A stretch of DNA of 64,000 bases from Streptomyces sp. NRRL S-455 (GTDB taxonomy: Bacteria; Actinomycetota; Actinomycetes; Streptomycetales; Streptomycetaceae): assembly GCF_000717875.1 (NCBI RefSeq), contig NZ_JOCT01000031.1:1-64000 (forward strand), read 5' to 3'. The position numbers and the translations under genes are program-made. Shown piece after piece: positions 7,486-16,253 of this stretch. The notes under the pieces were generated by a model that saw only the letters and a program-made list of their open reading frames with translations, did not search any database and was not told the DNA's origin. The first letter of the stretch is position 1, and each line of letters begins with the position of its first letter.

Positions 7486-8220
7486 TCAGCGGTCTCCGGG
7501 GGCCCGCACGATTCCCTGGGTCCGGGCGGCCGCCAGCCACTGCGGGAACTCCCCCACCAGCCGGTCGTACAGTTCCTCGTCGGGCACCTTCCGCGGATCC
7601 TCACCCGCGTGGAAGAACCCGGCGTTGTCGACGATCCGCTTCTCCGGTACGGCCAGCTCGTCGAGCCTCCGCAGGAAGTCGAACTGCTTGCTGCCCGGGT
7701 CGCCGAAGCCGATGAACTGCCAGAACAGGGGCAGCTTCGCGGCCTTGCACAGGTACCGTTCCGCGGCGAGTCTGCTGATGGGGCCGCCGTCGGTCTGGAA
7801 GACGACCAGGGCGGGATCCCGGGACCCGCTGTCCAGGTAGTGGTCGATGACGGCGTCCATCGCCAGGTGGTAGCTGGTCTTGCCCATGTGCCCGAGCCCG
7901 GCCACGATCCGCTCGATCCGCCCCTGGTGACCGGCCAGGGCGATCTCGGTCTCGGCGTCGACGCCGGTGGAGAAGAACACGACCGGCACGGTGCCGTCGT
8001 CGTCCAGGTGCGCCGACAGCCCGAGCACCCGGTCGGCCAGCGCCTGCACGCTGCCGTCCTTGTAGTACGGCCGCATCGAGCCGGAGTGGTCTACCACGAG
8101 GTAGACAGCGGCGCGCAGCCCGTTCAGGCCGTGCTTCTCGAGGGACACGCCGGCGCTCTTGTAGAGGTTCACCAGCGCGGGTGCCGTCTCCTGGACCTTG
8201 CTCAGACTGATCGCGGCCAT
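7486..8220 (-). CDS. von Willebrand factor A / TerF-like domain protein
   Basis: A soluble 244-aa vWA protein. The MIDAS metal site is visible: D44-x-S46-x-S48 (VVDHSGSM), a threonine in GHMGKTSYHLAM, and D in VVFQTDGGP. Overall it looks like the vWA proteins of tellurite-resistance (Ter) clusters, which act as metal-dependent protein-interaction modules. No other ter genes (TerD, TerB) are present. It starts only 13 nt after the stop of the upstream ABC ATPase gene and precedes the orphan cytochrome b, so the three are probably one transcript. The role in that unit is unknown; assembly or quality control of membrane proteins is one possibility. Confidence 0.85.
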   Translation of the reverse strand: MAAISLSKVQETAPALVNLYKSAGVSLEKHGLNGLRAAVYLVVDHSGSMRPYYKDGSVQALADRVLGLSAHLDDDGTVPVVFFSTGVDAETEIALAGHQGRIERIVAGLGHMGKTSYHLAMDAVIDHYLDSGSRDPALVVFQTDGGPISRLAAERYLCKAAKLPLFWQFIGFGDPGSKQFDFLRRLDELAVPEKRIVDNAGFFHAGEDPRKVPDEELYDRLVGEFPQWLAAARTQGIVRAPGDR

Positions 8221-8233
8221 GGCCGACAGCCTC

Positions 8234-8965
8234 TCACTCCTCGACGACCACCCCGTCGCTCAGTTCCAGCACCCGGTCGGCCAGGCCGAGGAGTTGGGGG
8301 TCGTGGGTGGCGACGAGGGCCGTGACGCCCTCGCTGCGGACCACGGCCCGCAGCAGGTCCATCACCGCCAGGCCGGTGGCGGCGTCCAGCTGGCCCGTCG
8401 GCTCGTCGGCGAGCAGCAGGGCCGGGCGGTTGGCGAGGGCCCGGGCGATGGCGACCCGCTGCTGCTGCCCGCCGGACAGTTCGGCGGGCCGCTGCGCCTC
8501 GTGGCCGGCGAGGCCGACCAGGGCCAGCAGCAGCGCCACCCGCTCCTCGCGTGCACGCGGCTCGGCCCGGCGCAGCCGCAGCGGCACGCCCACGTTCTCG
8601 GCGGCCGTGAGGATGGGGATGAGCCCGAAGGACTGGAAGACGAAGCCGATCCGGTCGCGGCGCAGTTCCAGCAGTTCGCTCTCGCCGAGCGTCGACAGGT
8701 CGGTGCCGTCGACGACGACACGGCCGGTCCGCGGCGAGTCGAGGCCGCCGATCATGTGCAGCAGCGTCGTCTTGCCGGAACCGGAGCGGCCCTTGAGGGC
8801 GACCAGTTCACCGCGCCGGACGGTGAAGGAGGCCCCGCGCAGCGCGTGCACGGCCCCGGCGCCCGTGCCGTAGGAGTGGTGGACGGCCTCCACCCTCAGC
8901 ATCGGCTCGCCGGACGCGTCGCCGGCGAGGGCCGCACCGGGCCCCGGGCTGGTGTTCTCGGTCAT
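8234..8965 (-). CDS. ABC transporter ATP-binding protein (MacB/LolD-like)
   Basis: A 243-aa nucleotide-binding subunit of the class that pairs with FtsX-type permeases. Walker A GRSGSGKTT, Q-loop VFQSFGL, signature LSGGQQQR, Walker B LLLADEPTGQLD and the switch His in ATHDPQ are all intact. The ATG at 8965 (MTENTSPGPG) is preferred over a TTG at 9001. It is divergent from the permease-permease-ATPase operon at 9102-16151, across about 136 bp that must hold both promoters. Downstream on the same strand are the vWA and cytochrome b genes. It likely energises one of the two large permeases next door. Confidence 0.88.
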   Translation of the reverse strand: MTENTSPGPGAALAGDASGEPMLRVEAVHHSYGTGAGAVHALRGASFTVRRGELVALKGRSGSGKTTLLHMIGGLDSPRTGRVVVDGTDLSTLGESELLELRRDRIGFVFQSFGLIPILTAAENVGVPLRLRRAEPRAREERVALLLALVGLAGHEAQRPAELSGGQQQRVAIARALANRPALLLADEPTGQLDAATGLAVMDLLRAVVRSEGVTALVATHDPQLLGLADRVLELSDGVVVEE

Positions 8966-9101
8966 CACCGCATCCCATACGGAACCGGTCCGGAAGGTCA
9001 AGAGCCGAACAACCGAGGTTCGAACTCATGTGCCGGGCCGGTAACTCCGTGATATGCATGCCGGGTTGGGGACGTGGCTCGGCCGACGGGGTGGGGAAAG
9101 A

Positions 9102-12100
9102 GTGACGGGCTTACTGCTGCTGCGCGCACGCGCGCACCGGCTGCTGCTCACCGCCGCCCTGCTCGCCGTACTGCTGACCACCTCGGTGCTCGCCACCCTC
9201 GCGGCCTTCTCCGGTTCCGTCGGGGACGCGGCGCTGCGCGGCACCCTGAGGGGCCGGGCCGCGGTCTCCGCCTCCCTGCTCGTCGAGGCGGACGTCGCCC
9301 GGGAGGGGCGGGACGCGGCGCAGCGGGCCGTGTCGCGTGGGGCGCGGGAGGCGTTCGGCGGGCTGCCGGTGACCGTGCGGAGGCTGGAGCGGTCCGGGCC
9401 GTACGCGCTGCCCCGTTCCCTCCAGGACGCCGACGCCCGGGCCGGGCAGCCCGACCTCACGCACCTGGCCGCCCTCGACCGGTCACGGATCAGGATGGTC
9501 TCGGGCAGCCTGCCGGGTCCGGCCCCGGCGGACCGTACCGCCGCCGTGCCCGTCGCCCTGCCCGAGGCGGCCGCCGGCCGGCTGGGGCTGCGGCCCGGAG
9601 CGCGCCTCGCGCTCACCGACCGGCTGGGCGGCAGGTCGCTCCAGGTGCGGGTGACCGGCGTGTACCGGGCGGCCGACAGCTCCGATCCCTACTGGCAGGC
9701 GGACGCCCTCGGCGGCCAGGGCGTGCGTACCGTCGTCTTCACCACGTACGGGCCGCTGCTGGCCGACGCGTCGGTGCTCGCCTCCGGCCGTACCTCCGAG
9801 GACGGCACCGGCTGGGTGGCGACCGCCGACTACCGGACCCTGACCACCGACGGCATCGGCGGACTCCGCGCGGCGGCGGCACGCGCGGCCGATGCGCTGC
9901 GCGAGGCCCCGGAACTCGGGGGCGACGCGGAGGTGCGCACCGGGCTGCCCGACGTGCTCGACCGGACCGAACGGGCCCTGCTGGTGTCCCGGTCCACCCT
10001 GCTGATCGTCTCCGTGCAGCTGGTGCTGCTCGCCGGGTACGCGCTGCTGCTGGTGGCCCGGCTGCTGGACAGCGAGCGGGCGGGCGAGACCGAACTGCTG
10101 CGGGCCAGGGGCGGCTCGCGCGGCCGGATCGCGGGGCTGGCCGCGCTGGAGGCGCTGCTGCTGGCCGTACCGGCCGCCGTCTGTGCCGCGCTGCTGTCCG
10201 GCCCGCTGGCCCGGCTGCTGGCCCGGTGGTCCTCGCTCGACCGGATCGGACTGCGGCTCGACACCGCCCCGGCGCTCCAGGTCTGGCTGGTCGCGGGCGG
10301 GGTGGCGGTGGGCTGCGCGGCGGCGGTGGTCGCGCCCGCGCTGACGGCGACGGCGCGCACGCCCGTGCGGCTACGGCGAGTCCGGGCCGCGGCATCGGCC
10401 GCGCCCGTGCGAGCCGGAGCCGATGTGGCGCTGCTGCTGATCGCGGGCGTGGCGTACTGGCAGCTCGACCGGCAGACCGACGCGACCGGCGGCGGGGTGC
10501 TCAGCCGGGACCGGGCCGGCCGGCTGGGCATCGATCCGCTGCTGGTCGCGGCGCCCGCGCTGGCGCTGCTGGCGGGCACGGTCCTGACGCTGCGTCTGCT
10601 GCCACTGGCGGCCCGGCTCGCGGAGCGGCGGTCCGCGAGGGGGCGCGGGCTGCCGGCGGCGCTGGCCGGATGGCAGTTCAGCCGGCGCCCGCTGCGCGGG
10701 GCGGGTCCGGTGCTGCTGCTGGTCATCGCCGTGGCGACCGGGATGCTGGCGATCGGGCACGGCGCGTCCTGGGACCGGTCGCAGGACGACCAGGCCGACT
10801 TCCGGACGGGCGCGTCGGTCCGGGTCCTCGACCACCGGCCCGGCAGCCCCGGGCAGACCGGTCTCTACGCGAGGCTGCCCGGGGCCCGGGACGCCGCTCC
10901 CGCGCACCGTGCCGCCCTGGGCCTGTCCGGCGGCCGGCAGGCGACGGTCCTCGCCCTGGACACGGCCCGCGTCGGGGACGGGATGCGGATGCGCGGCGAT
11001 CTCGCCGACGAGCCCCCGGCGGAGCTGCTGCGGGCACTGGTGCCACCCGCGCGGGACGGGGACCGTGCCGTGCGGCTTCCCGAGGACACGCGGCGGCTCG
11101 TCCTCGACGTGCGGATCACGGACGAGCGGGCCGGGTCGGGGCGCTCGCCCTCCGGCCGCGCGCCCGCGCTCACGGCGGTCGTCGAGGACCGGTACGGCAT
11201 CGCGTACCGCCTGGGCGCCGGGAACGTCCCGGTGGACGGCCGGGTCCACCGGCTCACGCTCGACCTGGACGTGACGGCGACGGGCCGGCGCGCCGCCCCG
11301 GCCGGGCCGTTGCGGCTGACCGGCCTGCAGCTCGACGACGCCTCTCCCACCGGCCGCGCCGAACACCACCGGTTCACCGTCGAACGGCTGCGGGCCGGCG
11401 GCCGTGACGGTTCCGCGCGGACCGTGCCGGTGCCCGCCGGGACGCGGTGGCAGGGCGGCCGGACCGTGACGATGAACGGCGAGATCGTCGCCCGTGGGTC
11501 CGCGCGACCCGCCGCGTCGGGGTCCGCGCCGCTGGCCGTGTCGTACGGCACCGGCTCCGACGCCGACGAAGGATACGGACCGGCTCAGATCTACACCGTC
11601 CGCGTCGACACCGCCGGGGCCGAGGCGCCGCGGACCCTCAACGCCGTCGCCACCCGGGACTTCCTGCGGGCGGCGGGGGCCGAGCCGGGTGACACCGTCG
11701 ACGTACCGCTGTCCGGGGAGCAGCTGCGGGTGCGGATCGTGCGGACGGCCGAGGAACTGCCGACCACCGCCACCGATCCGGCCGGTGAGACCGCGGCCGG
11801 TGGAGCGCTGCTGCTCGACCTGCGGGCCGTCGACGCCGTGCTGGCCCAGCGGGGCAGCGCGCCGCTCGCTCCCACCGAGTGGTGGGTGGACGCCTCCCCC
11901 CGCGAGGCCGCCGAGATCGCCGCCGCGCTGCGGGCGCGCCCCGACCTCGAGCCGCAGCAGGTGCTGGTGCGGGACGAGACCGCGGCCGAGCTGCTGCGGG
12001 ACCCGCTCGGCGCCGGGCCGCGCTCGGCGCTGACGGCGGTGGCCGCGGCCGCCGCGGCCCTCGCCGCCGGGGGCTTCGCGGTGGCCGCCGCCGGCGCGCG

Positions 12101-12437
12101 GCGGGAGCGGTCAGCGGAGTTCGCGGTGCTGCGTGCCCTGGGCACACCCCGCCGGGCTCTCGCCCGCCTGGTGGCGACCGAGCAGAGTCTGCTGATCGGG
12201 GTCGGTCTGCTCGCCGGCCTCGGCCTCGGCGCGCTGCTGACCCGGGCCGTCGTCCCGCTGATCGTGCTGACCTCCGGTGCCGCACGGCCGGACCCGCCCG
12301 TGCTCGTCGAACTGCCGGTGTCCCGGGTGGTCCTGCTCCTCGTGGGGGTGGCCGCCCCGCTGCTGCTGATCACCGCCGCGTCGGCGCTGCGCCGGGCCGA
12401 ACCGGCGGTCGCGCTCCGCCATCAGGGGGAGGACTGA
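9102..12437 (+). CDS. Large FtsX-type ABC transporter permease (first of two)
   Basis: An 1111-aa membrane protein. The GTG at 9102 (MTGLLLLRARAHRLLLTAALL) follows GTGGGGAAAG. It has the MacB/FtsX architecture, doubled: an N-terminal TM, a long extracellular region, a cluster of TM helices around residues 300-430, a second TM (LLLVIAVATGMLAIGHG), a second long extracellular part, and a final FtsX TM domain with the typical REXXXLRALGTPRRALARLV loop that contacts the ATPase. Such permeases are mechanotransmitters for export or extraction of substrates from the membrane rather than classical channels. The stop overlaps the next gene's ribosome site (1-nt gap), so translation is coupled. Confidence 0.85.
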   Translation: MTGLLLLRARAHRLLLTAALLAVLLTTSVLATLAAFSGSVGDAALRGTLRGRAAVSASLLVEADVAREGRDAAQRAVSRGAREAFGGLPVTVRRLERSGPYALPRSLQDADARAGQPDLTHLAALDRSRIRMVSGSLPGPAPADRTAAVPVALPEAAAGRLGLRPGARLALTDRLGGRSLQVRVTGVYRAADSSDPYWQADALGGQGVRTVVFTTYGPLLADASVLASGRTSEDGTGWVATADYRTLTTDGIGGLRAAAARAADALREAPELGGDAEVRTGLPDVLDRTERALLVSRSTLLIVSVQLVLLAGYALLLVARLLDSERAGETELLRARGGSRGRIAGLAALEALLLAVPAAVCAALLSGPLARLLARWSSLDRIGLRLDTAPALQVWLVAGGVAVGCAAAVVAPALTATARTPVRLRRVRAAASAAPVRAGADVALLLIAGVAYWQLDRQTDATGGGVLSRDRAGRLGIDPLLVAAPALALLAGTVLTLRLLPLAARLAERRSARGRGLPAALAGWQFSRRPLRGAGPVLLLVIAVATGMLAIGHGASWDRSQDDQADFRTGASVRVLDHRPGSPGQTGLYARLPGARDAAPAHRAALGLSGGRQATVLALDTARVGDGMRMRGDLADEPPAELLRALVPPARDGDRAVRLPEDTRRLVLDVRITDERAGSGRSPSGRAPALTAVVEDRYGIAYRLGAGNVPVDGRVHRLTLDLDVTATGRRAAPAGPLRLTGLQLDDASPTGRAEHHRFTVERLRAGGRDGSARTVPVPAGTRWQGGRTVTMNGEIVARGSARPAASGSAPLAVSYGTGSDADEGYGPAQIYTVRVDTAGAEAPRTLNAVATRDFLRAAGAEPGDTVDVPLSGEQLRVRIVRTAEELPTTATDPAGETAAGGALLLDLRAVDAVLAQRGSAPLAPTEWWVDASPREAAEIAAALRARPDLEPQQVLVRDETAAELLRDPLGAGPRSALTAVAAAAAALAAGGFAVAAAGARRERSAEFAVLRALGTPRRALARLVATEQSLLIGVGLLAGLGLGALLTRAVVPLIVLTSGAARPDPPVLVELPVSRVVLLLVGVAAPLLLITAASALRRAEPAVALRHQGED

Positions 12438-12438
12438 C

Positions 12439-15174
12439 ATGCCGCGGAACACGCGGGGCGCGCCCTGGGTGCGGACCCGGCTGCGGACCGCGCCCTGGTC
12501 CGCCGTCGCCTTCGGGGTGCTGGTCCTGGTCACGGCGTTTCTCGCGGCGGTCCTGCCCCGGGCCGTCGAGGCGTACGAGACGGACGGGCTGCGCGAGGCC
12601 GTCGCCACCGCCGCGCCCGGCTCCACCGTTCTGGAACTGCGGGCGCCGCAGCCCGGTCTCGAACGGCCGGACGAGGCCCGCGCGGACGAGGTCCGGCCGG
12701 AGGCGCTCGCAGTGGTCGACCGCGCGGCGCGGGCGCTGCTGCCGGAGCCGCTGCGGGCGGACCCGGCCGAGTCGGCGTACGGGCTGCGGACCGGGAAGAG
12801 CCTGGAGGGACTGGACGCGTCGCTGCCCCGGCCCGACGGGCTGCCGCCCCGGTTCACCCTGTTCGCGCAGTCGGGGGCGGCCGGGCACGCCACGGTGCGG
12901 GAGGGCCGGCTGCCCGCCGCCGGTGCCTCGGTGACCGAGGGCACCAGGGTGGTCGAGGGCGCGGTGACCGCTGAGACCGCCCGCACCCTGCGGCTGCGGG
13001 CCGGGTCCACGCTCACCCTGGCCGGCTTCCCGGACGGCCCGCTGACCGTGCGGATCACCGGTGTCCTCGAACCCCGGCATCCGCAGCGGAGTTACTGGTC
13101 CGCTGAGCCTGTGCTGCGCACCCCGGCCCTGTCGAGCGACAACGCCCGCCCGCCGCGCTACTACTGGGAGGCGGGCGTCCTGCTGGCGCCCGGGGCCGCC
13201 CCGGCGCTGCTCGGCGGCCAGGGCGAGCCGGAGAAGTACTGGCGGTTCGCGCCCGCGACGGGGCGGCTCACCGCGGCGGACGCCTCGGCGCTCGTCGACG
13301 CGGTCGCCTCCCTCGAGGACGGGCCGGGGCTGGTGCGGATGCGCGGGGCCGCCGGTCCGACGGCTCAGCTGTCCACCGGCCTGGAGGAGGTCGTCGGCGC
13401 CTACACCGAGACCCGTGAGGCGATCACGCCGGTGGTCGCCGTCGCGGCCTTCGGGATCGCCGCGGTCGCCGTGATCGTCCTGGTCATGAGCGGTGGTCTG
13501 GCCGCCGCCCGCCGCGACGCCGAACTCGCCCTGCTGCGGGCCCGGGGCGCCTCCCTGGGCGGCGTCGCCGGGCGGCTGCTGGCCGAGAGCGCGGTGCCGG
13601 CGGTGCCCGCCGCGGCCGGCGGTCTGCTGCTCGCCGTGCTCGTCGTGGACGGGGCCCGGCCGCTGCCCTCCGTGCTCGGGGCGAGTGCCGTGGCACTGCT
13701 CGCGTGTGCCGCGCTGCCGGTGCGCGCGGTGGTGGCGCATCGCCGGCCGCGGGCGCACCAGGAGCGCGACGACCTCGCCCACGCCCGGCCCGGCGGGCGC
13801 CGCACGGTCGCCGAACTCACCTTGCTGGTGCTGGCCGCCGGCTCGGTGACGGCGCTGCGCCGCCGCGGTACGGACGGTGCGGGCGATCTGCTGGTGAGCG
13901 CCGCCCCGGTGCTCGTCGGGCTGGTCGCCGCGCTGCTCCTCGTACGGCTGTACCCGCTGCCCCTGCGGTGGGCCGCCGGCCCGGCCGGACGACTGCGCGG
14001 CGTGGTGGGTTTCCTGTCGCTGGCCCGCGCGGGCCGCTCACCGGCGGCGGTCGCCACGCTCCCGCTGCTCGCCCTGCTGACGGCCCTGACGACGGCCGCG
14101 TTCGGTGGGTCCGTGCTGACGGGCGTGGCGGACGCCCGGGACCGGGCCGCGCTGCTGGAGACGGGCGCGGACGCGCGGATCGACACGGCCGACGGCGCCC
14201 CGCTCCCCGCCGGCTTGGCGCGGGCGGTACGGGATGTGGCGGGCGTACGGCAGGTCACGGCGGTGGGAGTCGGGTTCGCTTCGGAGCGCGCGCCCGACGA
14301 CACGCCGTCGCTGATGGTGGTCGGGGTCGAGCCGGACACCTATGCGGGGCTGGCCCGGCGGACGGGACTCGGGGGGTTCGCGGCCGAGCGGCTGAGGGCC
14401 GGGGGCGGAGTGCTGGGCGCTGTCGCCTCCCCCGAGGTCGCCGAGCGGCTCGGGCGGGCGCCACGAAGGATCTGGACGGACGGCGGCGCGGTCACGGTGC
14501 GGATCACCGCCGTGCGCCCGGCCACTCCGGCCGTCCCCGAGGGTGAGTTCCTGCTGGTCGACGCGGCGGGCCTGAGCGGGTTCGGCGGTCCTGCGCGCCT
14601 GCTGGCGGCCGGTGCCGCGATCGACGCGAAGGCGCTGCGGGCGGCCGTGCGCGGCGCCGGATCGAACCTCTCGGTGACCCTGCGCGCCGAGGAACGCGCG
14701 GCGCTGGCCGACTCACCGTTGCAGGCCGGCGCCGAACGGATCTACGTCTGGGCCGTCGCCGCCGGCGCGGGGTACGCCCTGCTCGCCCTGATGCTCGGCA
14801 TGCTGCGGTCCGCGCCGGAACGAGCCGCGATGCTGGCCCGGCTGCGCACCCTGGGCCTGACGACCCGCCAGGGACGTCACCTGCTCGGTCTGGAGGCGCT
14901 GCCGCCGGCGCTGCTCGCGGCCGGCGGGGGCCTGGCCGCCGGCTGGGCCACGGTAGGGCTGCTCGCTCCCGGCATCGACCTGGACCGGCTCGCCCTCGCC
15001 GGCGCGTCCGGCGTCACGGGGCCGCAGGGGGCCGTACTACGGGCCGACGTCTGGTCGCTGTCCCTGCCCGCCGCGTGCGCGGTGCTGCTGGCGGGGGCGG
15101 TGGCGGTCGCACAGGCCTGGTGGGCGGGACGCCGGACACCGATCACTCACCTCAGAGCGGGAGACATGCGATGA
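12439..15174 (+). CDS. Large FtsX-type ABC transporter permease (second of two)
   Basis: A 911-aa permease with a single N-terminal TM (SAVAFGVLVLVTAFLAAVL), extracellular regions, and FtsX TM clusters in the middle (VVAVAAFGIAAVAVIVLVMSG, followed by the loop ARRDAELALLRARGASLGGVAG) and at the C-terminus (RLRTLGLTTRQGRHLLGLEAL loop). It shares design but not close sequence with the preceding permease, suggesting a heterodimer. The ATG at 12439 is preceded by GGGGGAGGAC inside the previous gene. Its stop overlaps the ATPase start by 4 nt (ATGA at 15171). The substrate is unknown. Confidence 0.83.
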   Translation: MPRNTRGAPWVRTRLRTAPWSAVAFGVLVLVTAFLAAVLPRAVEAYETDGLREAVATAAPGSTVLELRAPQPGLERPDEARADEVRPEALAVVDRAARALLPEPLRADPAESAYGLRTGKSLEGLDASLPRPDGLPPRFTLFAQSGAAGHATVREGRLPAAGASVTEGTRVVEGAVTAETARTLRLRAGSTLTLAGFPDGPLTVRITGVLEPRHPQRSYWSAEPVLRTPALSSDNARPPRYYWEAGVLLAPGAAPALLGGQGEPEKYWRFAPATGRLTAADASALVDAVASLEDGPGLVRMRGAAGPTAQLSTGLEEVVGAYTETREAITPVVAVAAFGIAAVAVIVLVMSGGLAAARRDAELALLRARGASLGGVAGRLLAESAVPAVPAAAGGLLLAVLVVDGARPLPSVLGASAVALLACAALPVRAVVAHRRPRAHQERDDLAHARPGGRRTVAELTLLVLAAGSVTALRRRGTDGAGDLLVSAAPVLVGLVAALLLVRLYPLPLRWAAGPAGRLRGVVGFLSLARAGRSPAAVATLPLLALLTALTTAAFGGSVLTGVADARDRAALLETGADARIDTADGAPLPAGLARAVRDVAGVRQVTAVGVGFASERAPDDTPSLMVVGVEPDTYAGLARRTGLGGFAAERLRAGGGVLGAVASPEVAERLGRAPRRIWTDGGAVTVRITAVRPATPAVPEGEFLLVDAAGLSGFGGPARLLAAGAAIDAKALRAAVRGAGSNLSVTLRAEERAALADSPLQAGAERIYVWAVAAGAGYALLALMLGMLRSAPERAAMLARLRTLGLTTRQGRHLLGLEALPPALLAAGGGLAAGWATVGLLAPGIDLDRLALAGASGVTGPQGAVLRADVWSLSLPAACAVLLAGAVAVAQAWWAGRRTPITHLRAGDMR

Positions 15175-16151
15175 GCGGTACGACGGAGTCGCTCGCGGAG
15201 CTGGAGCGGCGGGCGGCGCGGCACCGCGACCGGCCGGCGTACGGGCACGACGCCCTGATCGCCTGCGACCGGCTGGTGCGGATCTTCGCCAAGCGCGGCG
15301 GCGGGGACGCCGTGGAGGTGCAGGCGCTCCAGGGGCTCGATCTCCTGGTCCAGCAGGGCGAGTTGATGGCCCTGGTGGGGGCGTCCGGCAGCGGCAAGTC
15401 GACGTTGATGAACATCCTCGCGGGCCTGGACGTCCCGACCGCGGGCGCCGCGAAGGTGGCGGGCCACGATCTGCTGACGATGGACGCGAAGGCCCGGCTG
15501 CGGTACCGGCGTGAGGTGGTCGGCTTCGTCTGGCAGCAGACGGCACGCAATCTGCTGCCGTATCTGACGGCGGCGCAGAACGTCGCCCTGCCCCTGCAGC
15601 TGGCGGGCCGCTCGCGGCGGAAACGGGCCGGACGGGCGGACGAACTGCTGGACCTGCTCGGTGTCGCCGACTGCCGGGACCGGCGTCCGCAGGCGATGTC
15701 CGGCGGTCAGCAGCAGCGCGTGGCGATCGCCGTCGCCCTGGCCAACTCCCCCGCCGTCCTGCTCGCCGACGAGCCGACCGGCGAGCTGGACTCGGCGACC
15801 GGGCAGCAGGTCTTCGCCGCGTTCCGCCGGGCCAACGAGGAACTCGGTACGACGATCGTCATCGTCACCCATGACCAGGCGGTCGCCGGCGAGGTCCGCC
15901 GCACGGTCGCGATCCGCGACGGCCGCACCTCCACGGAGGTCCTGCGCCGCACCGAGGTCGACGAGACGGGCCAGGAGTCCCTGGTGGCCCGTGAGTACGC
16001 GATGCTCGACCGCGCCGGCCGCCTCCAGCTGCCGACCGAGTACACGACCGCCCTGGACATGCGGGACCGGGTACTGCTGGAACTGGAGGAGGACCACATC
16101 CAGGTGTGGCCGGACGGGAACGAGAACGGGACCGGGACCGGGACCGGCTGA
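15171..16151 (+). CDS. ABC transporter ATP-binding protein, partner of the FtsX permeases
   Basis: A 326-aa ATPase, larger than the usual 220-250 aa. Residues 1-30 form an extension, then the NBD: Walker A GASGSGKST, Q-loop VWQQTARN, signature MSGGQQQR, Walker B VLLADEPTGELD and switch THDQ. The C-terminal 80 residues are an extra module (VDETGQESLVAREYAMLDRAG...LPTEYTTALDMRDRVLLELEEDHIQVWPDG) that I have seen on Streptomyces ATPases of this permease class; its job is unknown. The last residues are a short Gly/Thr tail. It is translationally coupled to the permeases and followed by a strong hairpin at 16160-16209. Confidence 0.88.
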   Translation: MSGTTESLAELERRAARHRDRPAYGHDALIACDRLVRIFAKRGGGDAVEVQALQGLDLLVQQGELMALVGASGSGKSTLMNILAGLDVPTAGAAKVAGHDLLTMDAKARLRYRREVVGFVWQQTARNLLPYLTAAQNVALPLQLAGRSRRKRAGRADELLDLLGVADCRDRRPQAMSGGQQQRVAIAVALANSPAVLLADEPTGELDSATGQQVFAAFRRANEELGTTIVIVTHDQAVAGEVRRTVAIRDGRTSTEVLRRTEVDETGQESLVAREYAMLDRAGRLQLPTEYTTALDMRDRVLLELEEDHIQVWPDGNENGTGTGTG

Positions 16152-16159
16152 GGACATGC

Positions 16160-16209
16160 GACAGCGCCTGCCCGGTCGTCCGGTCGGGGACTGTGGAGCA
16201 GGCGCTGTC
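16160..16209. terminator. Long-stem terminator between the ABC operon and gltD
   Basis: Perfect 12-nt arms GACAGCGCCTGC (16160-16171) and GCAGGCGCTGTC (16198-16209) with a 26-nt loop. It lies in the convergent gap and could serve both strands. Confidence 0.7.
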
Positions 16210-16215
16210 AGTGTT

Positions 16216-16233
16216 CCGCACGCCTTTGTGCGG
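16216..16233 (-). terminator. Small hairpin after gltD
   Basis: CCGCAC (16216-16221) and GTGCGG (16228-16233) pair around a 6-nt loop, 21-38 nt past the gltD stop. It is a second hairpin in the convergent region and probably the first gltD transcripts would meet. Confidence 0.45.
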
Positions 16234-16253
16234 GACGTCTGTGGAGGTGCCGG

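Noticed and set aside
5538..7715. A 725-codon plus-strand frame opposite the cytochrome b gene.
   Set aside because: Antisense shadow; the minus strand has clear cytochrome b motifs.
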